Shown here piece by piece: positions 24,085 to 35,800 of a DNA stretch of 64,000 nt; within the stretch, counting starts at the first letter, position 1, and every line of letters starts with the position of its first letter. The notes below the pieces were generated by a model, which did no database searches, was not told where the DNA came from, and was given only the letters and a program-made list of their open reading frames with translations. The stretch covers positions 70,478,440 through 70,542,439 of the forward strand of contig CM060702.1 of assembly GCA_030686995.1 (NCBI GenBank), read 5' to 3'. The stretch comes from Artemisia argyi (lineage: Eukaryota; Streptophyta; Magnoliopsida; Asterales; Asteraceae). Made by a program: the position numbers and the translations under genes.

Positions 24085-24729
24085 TGATGGGGACAAGAAA
24101 CATGCATGGTCAAGAGACACGAGAGCACATGAGGAAACACAAGACAAAACAACAACCCTCGACCCCTCTGAAGGCCAAAAGCATTGCATTTGGGATCCTG
24201 AAACGCGACGCTTTTGTGGACAAGTTTGGGGATGTTTTGGTTCGTGTCGTCTGAGCAAGGAAAGCGTCACGTTCCTTAGGATGCGAAGCATTTGAAGGGT
24301 TTCGAGCCTAAACTGACTCTTATTCATTTTTTATTTGTTTTGCAATCCGGAAAGTTTGAGGATTACTTAAATTCATTTTTTAATTTAGGAGGAACTGCAT
24401 ATATACCCACTAAAATATGAATATTTACCTATTTCCCCAAAATACAAGTTTTAATGCACAATATACAATGATACTTAAGCATGTTTTGGGTATACATGCA
24501 ATTATACAATTTTTAGTGGAAATATATGTAATTGCCCTTTTAATTTATTTAGGAGACTTTTTCCCCCAAGATCACTTCTCCTATAAATATAGGGTTTATT
24601 CTCATTGTAAAATATTTTTGAATTTATTAATAAAATTGTGTTTAAAGTTTTATCTCTTATTAGGGTTTTATCCTTGTTTATCAACCCTTGAATTATGGTT
24701 TACCAAATTCACTTTCGCATCTTGCGCCA
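24085..24729 (+). repeat. 5' LTR of the Gypsy derivative
   Basis: Matches 26562-27046 except for a 160-bp excess, which is a MITE with its target duplication (24388-24547). CTATAAATATAGGG near 24580-24593 is the LTR TATA box. Confidence 0.85.
24388..24537. mobile_element. Mutator-type MITE inserted in the LTR
   Basis: A 150-bp insert absent from the sister LTR is flanked by a perfect 10-bp duplication TTTTAATTTA (24378-24387 and 24538-24547). Its ends form imperfect inverted repeats of about 28 bp (GGAGGAACTGCATATATACC / GGGCAATTACATATATTTCC, both then leading into CACTAAAA). The 10-bp duplication fits Mutator-like elements. Confidence 0.85.
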
Positions 24730-25165
24730 GATGTCATCTAGAACTTGTTAGTGTCCTCGATGGTGAGTGGTGTAAAAGATCCAAAAACCCGTACTACTAG
24801 TGGGGTATGGTAGACCAAGGACATAGATTGTATGATCAATGATCTCGCATCCAAATTCGCAAGTATGTTCATTGCTCTTGATGAATTACGATCCGCGATC
24901 GTAGGTAATGGAAATTATTCAAATTGCAAGTGTAACTATCATGGTAATCGTAGATTTCGCCCGATGTATTCTTTGATAATCATGATCGTGACCAATCTCC
25001 TAATAAAAACTGGGGACTTGTTGAGTCCGAATCTCCAAATAAAGAAGTAGGCTATAGAATTCTTGCTTGAAAACCTAGAGGATGATTTAATTGTCCTAGT
25101 GTAATGAATACGAGGAATGAAGGCGAACATAGCCATGGAGATCGACAAGGGTACTGTGTATTCCT

Positions 25166-26442
25166 AATTTTCTTGAAAACCTTGACGTTGAAGCTGTGTT
25201 GGATTGGTTGTATGAGGTTGACAAGTTCTTTGACATCATTTATGTTCCCAAAGAAGAGCAAGTCAAGATCGTAGCTTATAAGTTGCATGGAGGAGCTGGA
25301 GCTTGGTGGCAAAATGAGCAAGACAATCGTATGAAACAAGGCAAGTATCCTATTAACACATGGCTAAGGATGAAAAGAATTATCAAAATATTGAGCAAAT
25401 TTTATATCAACAATATCATACTTGTGTTTAATCTTCAAGGGAAAAGAATTGTGATTAAATACATGAGTGAGTTCTTGAGGTTGCGAGCTAGGTGTAACTT
25501 GAAAGAATCCGAAGAACAAACTACTGCTAGGTATATTAGTAGGTTGAATCATTCAATCTAAGAGAAGTTAAGTTTGTTGACAATTTGGGCCGTTGATCAA
25601 GCCCCAAATTTAGCTATGAAGGTAGAATGATCACTAACCAAACAAGCTTTGAATTTTAGAGGATCATTGGAAGACAATTCATATTTAAGTTTTACTTAGG
25701 TAACCTAATCTATAAAAAAAATAATAAAAAAAAAATTAAAAAAAAATCAATTAATTGTTGGATCTAATACATCTTCAAGACTGACTTCACCAGTTTTGGC
25801 TAGCGATAGTGGCGTGATAAAGCCAGTTGTTACTAAAAAGACAGACTCCAACACATATGTCTAACCTATGCCACCTAAGTGTTTTAGGTGTAGTATACCG
25901 GGTCATAGGTTGAATGAGTGTTCAAAAAGGAATTTGAATACCTGCGTTAGGGAAAATCATGAAGGTGAAAGGGAATTAAGTTTGGTTTAGAACATATTGA
26001 TGAATTTTCTCAAGCTGAAGGCGAGATTGTGAATTTGATGGTGCAACGTATTTTGTGTTCAACAAAGTTAGAAGATTCTTCACAAATGAACAAGAATTTT
26101 GATACTAAGTGCTCGGTTGAAGACAACGTATGTTCGTTAATCATTGATGGAAGAAGATGTGAGAATCTAGTATCCAAATAATTAGTGAAGGTCTTGAAGT
26201 TACTAATTGAAAAACATCCTAATCCATATCAGCTAAGGTGGATATAGAAGGTTCTAGAGGTGAAGGTGAATGAGGTTTACAAAACTTCATTTGCTATTGG
26301 AAATTCTTATCGCAATGTGGTGTCTTATGATATCATGGACTTAGGAGCTAGTCATAGTTTGTTTGAAAGGCCGTTGCAACATGATGTGAATGCAATCTCC
26401 ATAAAGGAAGGAAGAAACTGTATATGTTTAAGTGGTATGTAA
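25166..26442 (+). pseudogene. Gag and protease remnants of the Gypsy derivative
   Basis: The Gag core reads LENLDVEAVLDWLYEVDKFF, then YKLHGGAGAWWQNEQDNRMK and FLRLRARCNL, up to a stop at 25561. No good ATG precedes it (the frame near 25196 opens with GTG). A zinc knuckle CFRCSIPGHRLNEC lies at about 25880-25921. CSLIIDGRRCENLVS at about 26130 corresponds to the protease active-site strand, with DGRRC in place of the usual D-[ST]-G-[ST]-C or DGGSC. A 60-codon frame at 26260-26442 contains DIMDLGASHSLFERPLQHDV, matching the later protease segment. Many stops separate the pieces. Confidence 0.75.
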
Positions 26443-26561
26443 TGAATATAGCTATTCTATCCAATGGTACCCGACCTCAAAGATTGCAAGGTATTGTTCA
26501 TTTGCCCATTGTTTGAAAGAAATGAGAACTCGAGGGCGAGTTCCTTTCAAGTGAGATGGAA

Positions 26562-27046
26562 TGATAGGCACAAGGAACATGGTCAAGAGACATGAGAGCG
26601 CACAAGGAAATGCAAGACAAAACAACAACCCTCGACACCTCTCAAGGCCGAAAGCGTCACATTTGGGCCCCTGGAACACGACGCTTTGGTGGACGAGTTT
26701 GGGGATGTTTTGATTGGTGTCGTCTGAGCAAGGAAAACGTTGCATTCCTTATGGATGGACGAATTTGAAGGGTTTCGGGCCTAAACCAACTTTTATTTAT
26801 TTTGCAATTACGAAAGTTTAAGGATTACTTAAATTCGTTTTTTACTTTATTTATGTGACTCTTTTTCTCAAGATTACTTCCCCTATAAATATAGGGTTAT
26901 TCTCATTGTAAAGTACCTTGGAATTTATTAACAAAATTGTGTTTAGAGTTTTATCTCTTATTAGGGTTTTATTATCTAGAGGTTTTATCCTAGTTTATTA
27001 ACCTTTGAATTAGGGTTTACTAAATTTGCATCCGCCTCCTGCGTCA
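26562..27046 (+). repeat. 3' LTR of the Gypsy derivative
   Basis: The 485-bp copy carries CTATAAATATAGGG near 26884 and ends GCGTCA before ACAAC. It lacks the MITE. Confidence 0.85.
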
Positions 27047-27428
27047 ACAACACTTGATACTCACTATGTTTATGCCTTCTTGCTTCTTTGGGATTTTTTT
27101 TGCTTGTTTTATTTTGATCCTAGTAATATGTTTCCAACAAGAACTAGTATTATGGGGTTGGAACCTTATCATGTCAATTAAAAGTTGTAGCGTCTAATGT
27201 TTGTGGTTATAAACTTTTGTTAAAATTGAAATAAGACACAACTTCATAGCAGTATTAGCATTCATTTCTTGATGGTTGATCGAATTCGGGTGTTGGTATA
27301 GAACGATAGAAACAAATGAATGCAGCAAATTATATTGCAGTACACATCATAAACATCAATAATCGTTCTAGAAAAAAGAAAAAGGAATAAGAGAACTTCT
27401 AAGTAGTATGATATTGCTTGCACCATCA
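27047..27428. other. unassigned intergenic sequence
   Basis: No gene or repeat was recognised. Confidence 0.4.
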
Positions 27429-27436
27429 CAATCATA

Positions 27437-27632
27437 CAAGGGCGAAGCCAAGTGTAGACTAGGAAGGGCCACGGCCCCTCGGATTTGATATATCTACATT
27501 ATATAATCTTGTACTTATGCATAATTTATGTAATACACCTTAAACTTTTTTAATAAAATATGGCTTGGCCCTCCTAAGTTTCATGAATTACCCTTCGGCC
27601 CTCCTTGAAAAATTGTCCTAGCTCCACCACTA
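27437..27632. mobile_element. hAT-type MITE
   Basis: A 196-bp unit with ends CAAGGGCGAAGCCAAG and, inverted, TAGTGGTGGAGCTAGG. Both are versions of the hAT terminus CAGTGGCGGAGCYAGG. A perfect 8-bp duplication CAATCATA (27429-27436 and 27633-27640) flanks it, as expected for hAT elements. Confidence 0.9.
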
Positions 27633-27640
27633 CAATCATA

Positions 27641-29016
27641 AGCATAACCACATTTTGCCTATTTTATCAAATTAGCAATTATAAATTATCAATTTGTGAT
27701 AAAATATGAGGAACGCATGCATCTGACATAGTTTAAGTATGTAACTATTCAAGAGCTTAAATAAACAAGTGTGAAAGGACGTAGTGAACCCTAACAGAAT
27801 GCCCTAGAGCTAAGGGAGTTCGAATGATACAACGCCCAACTCCTTCACTAACCTAATAATCCCAAACCATTGATTTAACAAATCAATAAGTCTTGTCGGA
27901 TGGTTTGTGGAGTCTTATGTTATAACCCATAGGGCCATAGATTTGCACACATTTTTAGCCCTCTCCCAAATTTTCAGATAACTTGTTTTACACACACTAA
28001 AAGTAAACCTTGTAGTATGCAAACTAAAACGTGATATTCATTTAACAGAAAAGACGCGATTTCCAATGGCCATATCCGTGTAATATCCATGGGAAGCCGT
28101 TGTTCTTACCACCAATTTTGATCAACCATCGGAAAAAGGCTTGTGGGAAAGTGAGAAACTATTATCACACCAAATTTCAGATGGGCATCGACTACTTTCG
28201 ATGAGTATATATGGCAGTGGGTAAGTGGTTGGAAAAATAGTTTACAGTACAGAATAAAAGAAAAAGAAACAAAAAAAGGTCGAAAATGAGTCTTTGATGT
28301 CCGATAATATTTGGTCTTGAGTGTAAAGCCAATGCGTAGGAAATTTGATGACATTATTGTTGTGGGAAAATCTGTTTGAAAAAGTATTTCTAATAGTGAT
28401 ACTAGCGTATACAAATCTTTACATAGGATCAACCATGGTGTAACACTCTTGTTCTCAAGTTTTAAGCAAATGAAAACTTAATATAATGGGGTTTTCAGTT
28501 TACTTCGGGTGTGTTTGTTTTCTCATTTTTAGCTTTTTTACAGAATTATTAGCATATATAACTTAGATACGCCCAATTTAGTGTTTGGGTAGGCTTATGG
28601 AATAATATAAGGGGGTTTTCATAAGCTCAATTTTTATAGCTTAAGAGCTTATTTAACTTCACAAGCCCTTGTTTCACCTTTCATCCTTTTTTATCATAAG
28701 CTAATCAAAACACTTAGGATGAGCTTATGAGCTGGTTATTAAGCATAAGCTTAGTGTTTGGATAGACAACTAGACTTATAAGATAAGCACTTAAGCACAC
28801 ATAATGATTCACAAGGCACAAACTCAAAACACATATTTTACACAGTACACACTTATCATTCATACACTTAGTGACACACATAACATGATTCAGTGAGTTA
28901 ACCAGGCTGGACTCAACTGATTTTATTTAAGTACAAAGAGACCCCTTCTCTTAGTTTTGCATACGTACATATATCACAGATATGCGAGTTCCATAATCCA
29001 ACTTGACGCCTAAATA
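27641..29016. other. unassigned intergenic sequence
   Basis: AT-rich with GTGTTTGG/GCTTATGAGC-type words at 28540-28790 that recall degraded hAT/MULE MITEs, but no clean termini or target duplication. No gene is supported. Confidence 0.35.
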
Positions 29017-29244
29017 TTAAGGGTGGTACTCATATCTGTGGTGCGAATCTATTCCTGCATCATCGTCGTCATTTAAATTGTTCGTGTTTACAACAGGATG
29101 TTTTTCCATGGTAGATTTATATTCAGTGGCAATACGTTTGGTTGGTTTCAAACCCGAGTGATAAACTGGCCGAGCATCATGAACGATCCCCATGATCAAC
29201 ATTAGTGCAAGAAAGGGTACAATCCAGTTAATCTTAATTGCCAT
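29017..29244 (-). CDS. small secreted protein of unknown function
   Basis: The 75-codon frame starts at the ATG at 29244. The first 24 residues are a clear signal peptide (INWIVPFLALMLIMGI). The mature part is small and ends in an acidic stretch followed by a His/Tyr-rich tail (NDDDDAGIDSHHRYEYHP). There are no cysteines in it, so it is not a defensin-type peptide. The gene looks real: a correctly placed TATA box (30367-30374), a 5'UTR exon ending at 30308 with a GTATGT donor, and an intron ending TTTTCAG before 29266. The layout is that of a plant peptide precursor, with a C-terminal conserved-looking motif, but I cannot assign a family. In-frame codons upstream of the ATG include TTG only. 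Confidence 0.65.
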   Translation of the reverse strand: MAIKINWIVPFLALMLIMGIVHDARPVYHSGLKPTKRIATEYKSTMEKHPVVNTNNLNDDDDAGIDSHHRYEYHP

Positions 29245-29266
29245 CCTTTGATATCTTTGCAACTTC

Positions 29267-29445
29267 CTGAAAATACACCGTGAAATTTACAAGATAGAGT
29301 ATAATATATTAAACAAAACCAATTATTACTTGCAGAAGACATGAATTACATAACATACGGCATATGGTTTTAAGGCAAGACATTTACAGTAGCTAGATTG
29401 GTAGAGCTTTCAGAAAACAAAAACATTTTGAATATCTTGATCAGA

Positions 29446-29497
<52 letters not shown>

Positions 29498-29519
29498 AAA
29501 ATTAAAATTAAAAAATTTA

Positions 29520-29550
<31 letters not shown>

Positions 29551-30307
29551 TCAACTTATTTTATATTTTTATTGGATACGTTTTTTTGCTTTATGTAAAC
29601 ATTAAAAACAGAAGAGATCAATTAAAAACCTCGCATCTTAATTTCCTTAGCATTGTGATGTCAATACACAAAATGGGACATTGTTTACCCACTGTACTGC
29701 GATAAAAGTACATACTCAGAATGGAAATACTTTAATGGAGAATACTTTCTTTGATCATCGACCATAATATTTGTTTTGAGTTCACCATGGTGTTATTCGA
29801 CAGTAACATGCTTTTTTTTTTTTTTCCCCTAAGTTTGTAGGTAAATTAGAATTAAGGGCAAATGATTAAAAAAGGGTATCATACTTGTCACCATTTCCTT
29901 TTGTAAGTAGCTAATAAAAATTTATGCTTTTGTGGGTACATTTCTTTCAAATTTTTTTAAGGTATTTTGCGAAATTTTTGAATATTTTTACCCACTTAGT
30001 TAATAGAAATTTTTTTTCTCCGAATAGCAAATATGTCACATAGTACCCTAAAAAGTATGGATTTAAAAGAAAAGTACCCACAAAAGAAAAAAAAAAATTG
30101 TTCGCTACCCAAAAAAAAATTGTGACAAATATAATATATTTTTAATCATTTACCCTAGAATTAAATAATACATTATCCTTGGTAAGTTACGACTACATGC
30201 ATAGTCATATACTCATATACGAACGGATTTATACAAGGGATGTCTATTCGCACGTACATACAAGGATTTTAGAGAGTGTAATGTTGGAAAAGGATAGAGT
30301 GACATAC
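29267..30307 (-). other. 5'UTR intron of the small secreted-protein gene
   Basis: Donor TCTG|GTATGT at 30308/30307 and acceptor TTTTCAG|GAAG at 29267/29266. The intron is 1041 bp and contains the A-tract and AAAT repeat at 29454-29551. Confidence 0.6.
29454..29551. repeat. A-tract and (AAAT)n simple repeat
   Basis: About 42 consecutive A, then AATTA- and AAAT-type repeats. No flanking duplication was found, so a retroposon tail is not supported. Confidence 0.9.
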
Positions 30308-30366
30308 CAGAATATCTTTTTCGTCTTTGCAGAAAGTGTGTGATAAGTGGGATAGCTAACCTTGTG

Positions 30367-30374
30367 TTATATAA
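30367..30374 (-). promoter_or_regulatory. TATA box of the small secreted-protein gene
   Basis: TTATATAA on both strands, about 60 bp upstream of the 5'UTR donor site. Confidence 0.55.
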
Positions 30375-30710
30375 GGGAAGTTTATTTACTGTTTAGCAAA
30401 AACTTTTGGGATATTTTCATTTTTAACGTACGTCAACAATATCACTTATTTCTAATGTGTCTCTCTTGAGTGGCATAGAGTAAAAGTGTGAGTTGCCTAA
30501 ACTACCCAGGGCCATTGTTAACCTACACTGTAAATTACGCTACCAGTGTTTTTTTATCTCATATACTTGACCTTGAATGGTAAAACGTCGCTAGGAAGTT
30601 GAGTAACTAAACTAGAACACTTATAAAACTTGAATATTATTTCACGATTTTTTGATATTTTTAAAGTAAAAGTTTGTACACACAAACGTTCTCCACATTG
30701 TTGCAAATAC

Positions 30711-31680
30711 TGAAAGATAAGAGAATGTTTGTGTAATATGAATGATGATTATTATTGTCTGATCATTACAGACTAAGGATGCATACATAAATAGGAGGTT
30801 ACAAGAGTTATTTTGGTAAATCAAGGGATTTACCTAAGAGAGTACAACTAATAACATTGATACTTATCTACTAATTTACACCTATGTTCTTATCATGAAA
30901 CACTGTTAACACTCCCCCACAGTTCGAGCGGCGAAATCGCGAAAGCTCGGACTGGAGATTAAAAACAAGAAAGTAAAACTAAGAAATAATTAACTGAAAG
31001 TTGGTTCTAAAACTTCAACACCCAAAAAACCTTCCGAACAAACGGGGCGTGTTTTTCCATAGAAAAACATAAAGATCCACCATTTTTTTTTTTTTTAAGC
31101 ATTACCGATCACCAAACCAAATTCCCAAACACCACCGATCACTTCACACCATGAAACCCAATCCATAACCACGACGATCGTGTGGATTTGTGACCTTAGC
31201 ACAAATCACCAGCACAAAACAAACGTGATTAACAATCGTGTGGATTTGTGACCTTAGCACAAATCACCAACACAAAACAAATGTGATTAAAAGGAGTGAT
31301 TTGAACGGCAGAGGAAAGGGATGATTTGTGTAGGGATCGTTATTAGGGATAAAGAATATATGATGTAGATAAGGATATACGTGCTTCGGGCCGCCGGCCG
31401 AAGCCGACGGCCGGAAAAAAAATTAAAGTTGCGGCTGTTTGTTTTATTTGTTTGTTTTCTCTAATACCATGAAAGATAAGAGAATGTTTGTGTAATATGA
31501 ATGATGATTATTATTGTCTGATCATTACAGACTAAGGATGCATACATAAATAGGAGGTTACAAGAGTTATTTTGGGTAAACCCCACAAATCAAGGGATTT
31601 ACCTAAGAGAGTACAACTAATAACATTGATACTTATCTACTAATTTACACCTATGTTCTTATCATGAAACACTGTTAACA
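30711..31680 (-). mobile_element. TRIM (terminal-repeat retrotransposon in miniature)
   Basis: Two short LTRs (30711-30911, 201 bp; 31470-31680, 211 bp) flank a 558-bp non-coding core. On the minus strand the LTR is TGTTAACAGTG...TTATCTTTCA. After the 5' LTR comes TGGTATTAGAGA (near 31458-31469), close to the initiator-Met tRNA binding site TGGTATCAGAGC. Before the 3' LTR is the purine run GTGGGGGAG. A perfect AATAC duplication lies at 30706-30710 and 31681-31685. The LTRs differ by a 10-bp indel. A duplicated unit GTGTGGATTTGTGACCTTAG occurs twice (near 31182 and 31237). Confidence 0.9.
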
Positions 31681-31685
31681 AATAC

Positions 31686-32161
31686 AACGACATATATATA
31701 AATTTGTCATAAAACTTCTTCGAAACGAAATAACTTGCGATTTTAAAATTTAGTATTGAATACATTATGACTCGAGTTTGAGCTAATAATTACTTAATTA
31801 GTGAAAAATATTATTGTAAATTCTTTGTCATGTTATGTTTATCTCGTTAGAAATAGTAACTATATAAGTGGGAGGGTCATAAATTCATTATCTTCATTTA
31901 TACCACTACCAACAGGGAAAAAATGCAAGAGGGGATGCTCATTGGAGGAATATTGGAATTTAGATAACTAATCATAATTCATGTTAAGAATATTTACTCA
32001 ATTACAAGATTTCGAGCACACAAAGATCTGATTTCATATTTAAAAGTGTAAAAAAAATACTATAGTTATTTCATTGGGGGTTCATAAGTGGGTGATTCCA
32101 TGATTATAGATAAAATTTCTAATCAGAAATTATTAGCAAACGTTCCCTACCTTCAAATATA
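31686..32161. other. unassigned intergenic sequence
   Basis: No gene or repeat was recognised. Confidence 0.35.
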
Positions 32162-32345
32162 CTAGAACGGTATCCGCACAATACGGCGGCAGATGCCTTG
32201 TGATTATATTTTGCGTTATTCGGTTACACGTCTAGTTGTCTTCATGATTTATAATTAGAGATATTAGAGATTGTTAAACTAAATAATTTTAGTTTGAACA
32301 ACCAACCGCTTCCTAACAAACTTCCTAACAAATTAATTTTGAAAT
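32162..32345 (-). mobile_element. Helitron-like 3' end fragment
   Basis: Read on the minus strand, CCGTATTGTGCGGATACC forms a GC-rich hairpin and is followed by GTT-CTAG, the CTRR-type terminus of Helitrons. The inner part (AATTATTTTAGTTTGAACAA and CTTCCTAACAAAC, here in plus reading) recurs in the opposite orientation at 50435-50640, so this is a repeated family. Confidence 0.45.
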
Positions 32346-32809
32346 CTTTCCATAATAAGCAAGAAAAAAATCTGAATTTTAAACATTTCTAATTATAAAA
32401 TAGTCTCAAATACATTATAATGTAGTATAGATACACATGATTTAAAGTAGTCATAAAAATGAAAGAAATAAGTTGTAGTATTGAATAGGGCAACTATTAT
32501 CATGGAATTATAAAGGGAAATGTTCAAGTAAGACATTAAATAACTACTCCGTACTATCATGAGTTTTGAAGTAAAATGTGATATAAGAAAAACATTACAT
32601 TAACAGCTACAAAAACATAGTAAAAGATAATGCACAACAATGTTCCGCAATTGTGTTATTTCTTCTAAAGTTCTGAAACGTGCTCATCCATGTAACAATA
32701 GAAATATAGACCGTACGCTTTAAGCTAAATGATACAAACAGACAAATGGCAATCAACCATCTGCTTCTAGTAAGAAGCCGAGGCCAACAATGGTGAATTA
32801 CAACACAAA

Positions 32810-35800
32810 TCACTTGGTGTAAAGAACGTCTTCCCATGGGTGACGGTATAGCGGCTGCTTCAATCTCTTCTGGTCAAATGTATGCCTGCAAATTTAAACT
32901 ATCAATATTCACCCTTCATAGATTGTATCTAAATTGTGTAGATGTGTCTAAACCGATAAAATGTAATGCACTCAGTACAACCCTTACGTTGAATCACATT
33001 TTGTAAATAGACTGTTTTCATTAGGACTTATACTAGCTTGATAAGAATTTGAAATGGAAATGTAAGCATGAATTATACTTACCCGATGAGACCAATGGAG
33101 CGGGCCAAGACAAAGAGACCATTAAGGTAGCCGATGCTGACAATCTCGTCAATTTCTTGTTTGGTGAACATTCCACTACCGGCTAAAAGATCCATGAAAA
33201 GAGTACCAATGGCACCATCAACGTTCATCACTAAGTTGTTTGCCTTTGAAAGAGTGTAGGTTTCTACTTCAACTGCATATTCCATGTACTTTGTTGATGG
33301 GAAGTTTGTGCGAGCAAATAGTTGTAGTAGCTCTACTCTCTTATCACGGTTATCACCTCTCTTGATCCTTTTCAACGCGAGACAAAAAAATACATGTTAA
33401 ATTTATCTTGTGGCGATTACCTTAACAACTAAAGGTGGGATCCTTGTGTTTTAGTAGTAGAAGCATAAATAGCATACCTGTGACCAATTCCTGGCACACG
33501 AATACCCTTCTTTTTCATACTTTCAACGAATTCATATGGTGTAAGTTTCTGCAAAAAAAATATAAAATAAAATAAAATAAAATTGAAAAGATTTAGGATC
33601 CTAGAAGCTAGAACTTGGAATCACGAAAGGAGATTCACAGAGGTGTCAACTTCAACCCATTTACTTAAATGGGTCGTTTAGGGATATGTTTTAGCCAATC
33701 AAAAAAATTGCTGAAAGTAAAAGGCTTTAATGGACCCAAAAGCTCCCAAGTGTATTTTCATCTTAGTTACAAATACTTAATATTATTGAATATTTGAAAA
33801 CTTAATGACCAACTGATTCACTAACTGCTATTTTGCCTTTTTTCACCTGTTACCTAACCCACCCATTTTTGCCACCTCTATCATACAAATACCATGATGT
33901 GAACTCACCCTATCGTAAGCGTCTTTGAAATACCGAGCAGCATCATCAACAGCACCACCAAAACGTGGACCAATAGTCAACAGACCTGTTTCAGAAAACC
34001 ACTTATTGCATAAGAATCGTATAACTAGATTAAGAAAAAGTTCCAAATCTTGTTTGAGTTACGTACCAGAAACAAGGCTCGATACAAGATCTTTTCCTGC
34101 CCTTGCAGTTACAATTGTGTTATGAGCACCAGATACACAAGGCCCGTGATCGGCACATAACATGATGCAAATCTGGTGAATGATAATAAACATTATAAGA
34201 GTAGAGCAAAAGGAGAGAAACTTACAAGTGTTACAAGTTTTTATAACAAACCTCAATGAATTGTGTGCAGTAGCGAGGAAGACTGCGTTTGAACCATAAG
34301 AGTGAAATTACATCACCGACCCCCATTCCTTTTTCAACAATTGAGGACATTGGTACACCAGCATAGCATGGCTCTTCACCTGTCAATCAAGATTAAAATA
34401 ATATTTAACCATTAGTACCTTTCTTAAAAATCGATCAGCAGTCTGTGTTCTTACAACCTCACATAATTGCAGAATTTCAAGAACCCTTGAACATACTATA
34501 AAAGTAAGTTTTCTTGAGTAAAAAAGTAGAGTAACTTCTGAGATGAGAAAAAGACTTAAGTCTCTACTAAGGTTGCAAAAAAGTGGGAAATTTTATTTTA
34601 ATTTCACCATTTCATAGTCAGTTTTACTGCAACTGAATAACTATTTATTTAAATAATTATATAATAAGAAACATAATTCCTATATTTTCTTTAACCAAAT
34701 ATAATAATATACTTATTGTAATATGAATTGTAAACAGATAATTTATCAATTCCAAATGGCTCAAAATTGTGATAAGCCAAAAGCATCTTACCTCTATCAT
34801 CAGATATGGTTGAAATAATATGAGTTGGGGCTCGTACTTTCCCACTCTTAATTGCGGTGTTAAGATCCTCAGGGATTTGTGGAGGTGTGATCTCCTTAAC
34901 GGGACTAATCTTGCCCTCATCGGCCTAATAAGCATGCCCATAAACATAAGTTGATGGAACACGAAAGTAAAAATATGAAGAACTCTTAGTCAATGTGTTA
35001 GGACATACCAATTTCGCAAAAGTTTCCTTGATTGAAGTTTCGAATGCCTCATATGATGTTGGGACAACGGCCCCTGCATCCATAAGTGCTTGGTTTTTCG
35101 CTTGAGCAGACTCCATTTCACCACCACTCTTGGCACCCTGATTATCGGGACACATTGAGCGTGCGTTAGATAATAACATAGACAAAGAAAATTACTGTTC
35201 TAGCCTTCCAACATAGGTATGAGAAAAGCAAAACAATAGCTCACCGCATGACCAAACTGAACTTCAGACTTGAAGAGACGGGCACAGGTTCCACTGACCC
35301 ATGCGCATACTGGTTTATTGATTTTTCCAGCTTTAAGGGCCTCAACTAAGGAGTACTCATCTCGACCACCGAGTTCCCCAAGCACAACAATCATTTTGAT
35401 CTAAATTAAACGTTATCTACAAGTTATGTTGATTACAAAGGAGGGTATAATGGTAATCTACTACGTCTGGTTGACTAACAAAGGTACCTGAGGAATGTTG
35501 TTGAATCGCAAAACATGATCGGAAAGAGTAGAACCAGGAAAAACATCTCCTCCAATGGCAATACCTATAAAATCCATATTTTTAGCACCTAAAACTTAAC
35601 ATAAAAATCCACATATACACTCAGGTTATCGAATTAAAAATAAGGGATTCTTGCTAGAGGTCGAAATATGGACGGTTTGGGTAACAAGTCAAAAAAGTGA
35701 CAGGTTGAGATACAATCAATTTAAAAAGAATTGAAATGGGCTTCGTCGGGCCAGGTTGGGTTTACCGGCAAACGACTTTTTGCCCATTTAAGAAATATTT

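Larger units (their letters stand above)
24085..27046 (+). mobile_element. Gypsy retrotransposon deletion derivative (Gag and protease remnants only)
   Basis: Direct repeats at 24085-24729 and 26562-27046 start TGATGGGGAC/TGATAGGCAC and end GCGCCA/GCGTCA. Flanking pentamers are ACAAA and ACAAC. The 1.8-kb interior keeps Gag, a CCHC knuckle, a decayed protease and a polymerase-tail-like segment (GAGAACTCGAGGGCGAGTTC near 26524) directly before the polypurine tract. Reverse transcriptase and integrase are gone. It therefore looks like an internal deletion of a once autonomous element. Confidence 0.85.

Noticed and set aside
28106..28432. 108-codon minus-strand frame
   Set aside because: AT-rich, phenylalanine-rich composition without a domain; expected by chance.
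29454..29551. A-tract as the tail of a retroposed gene
   Set aside because: No flanking duplication and no coding sequence attached; it lies inside a leader intron as a simple repeat.
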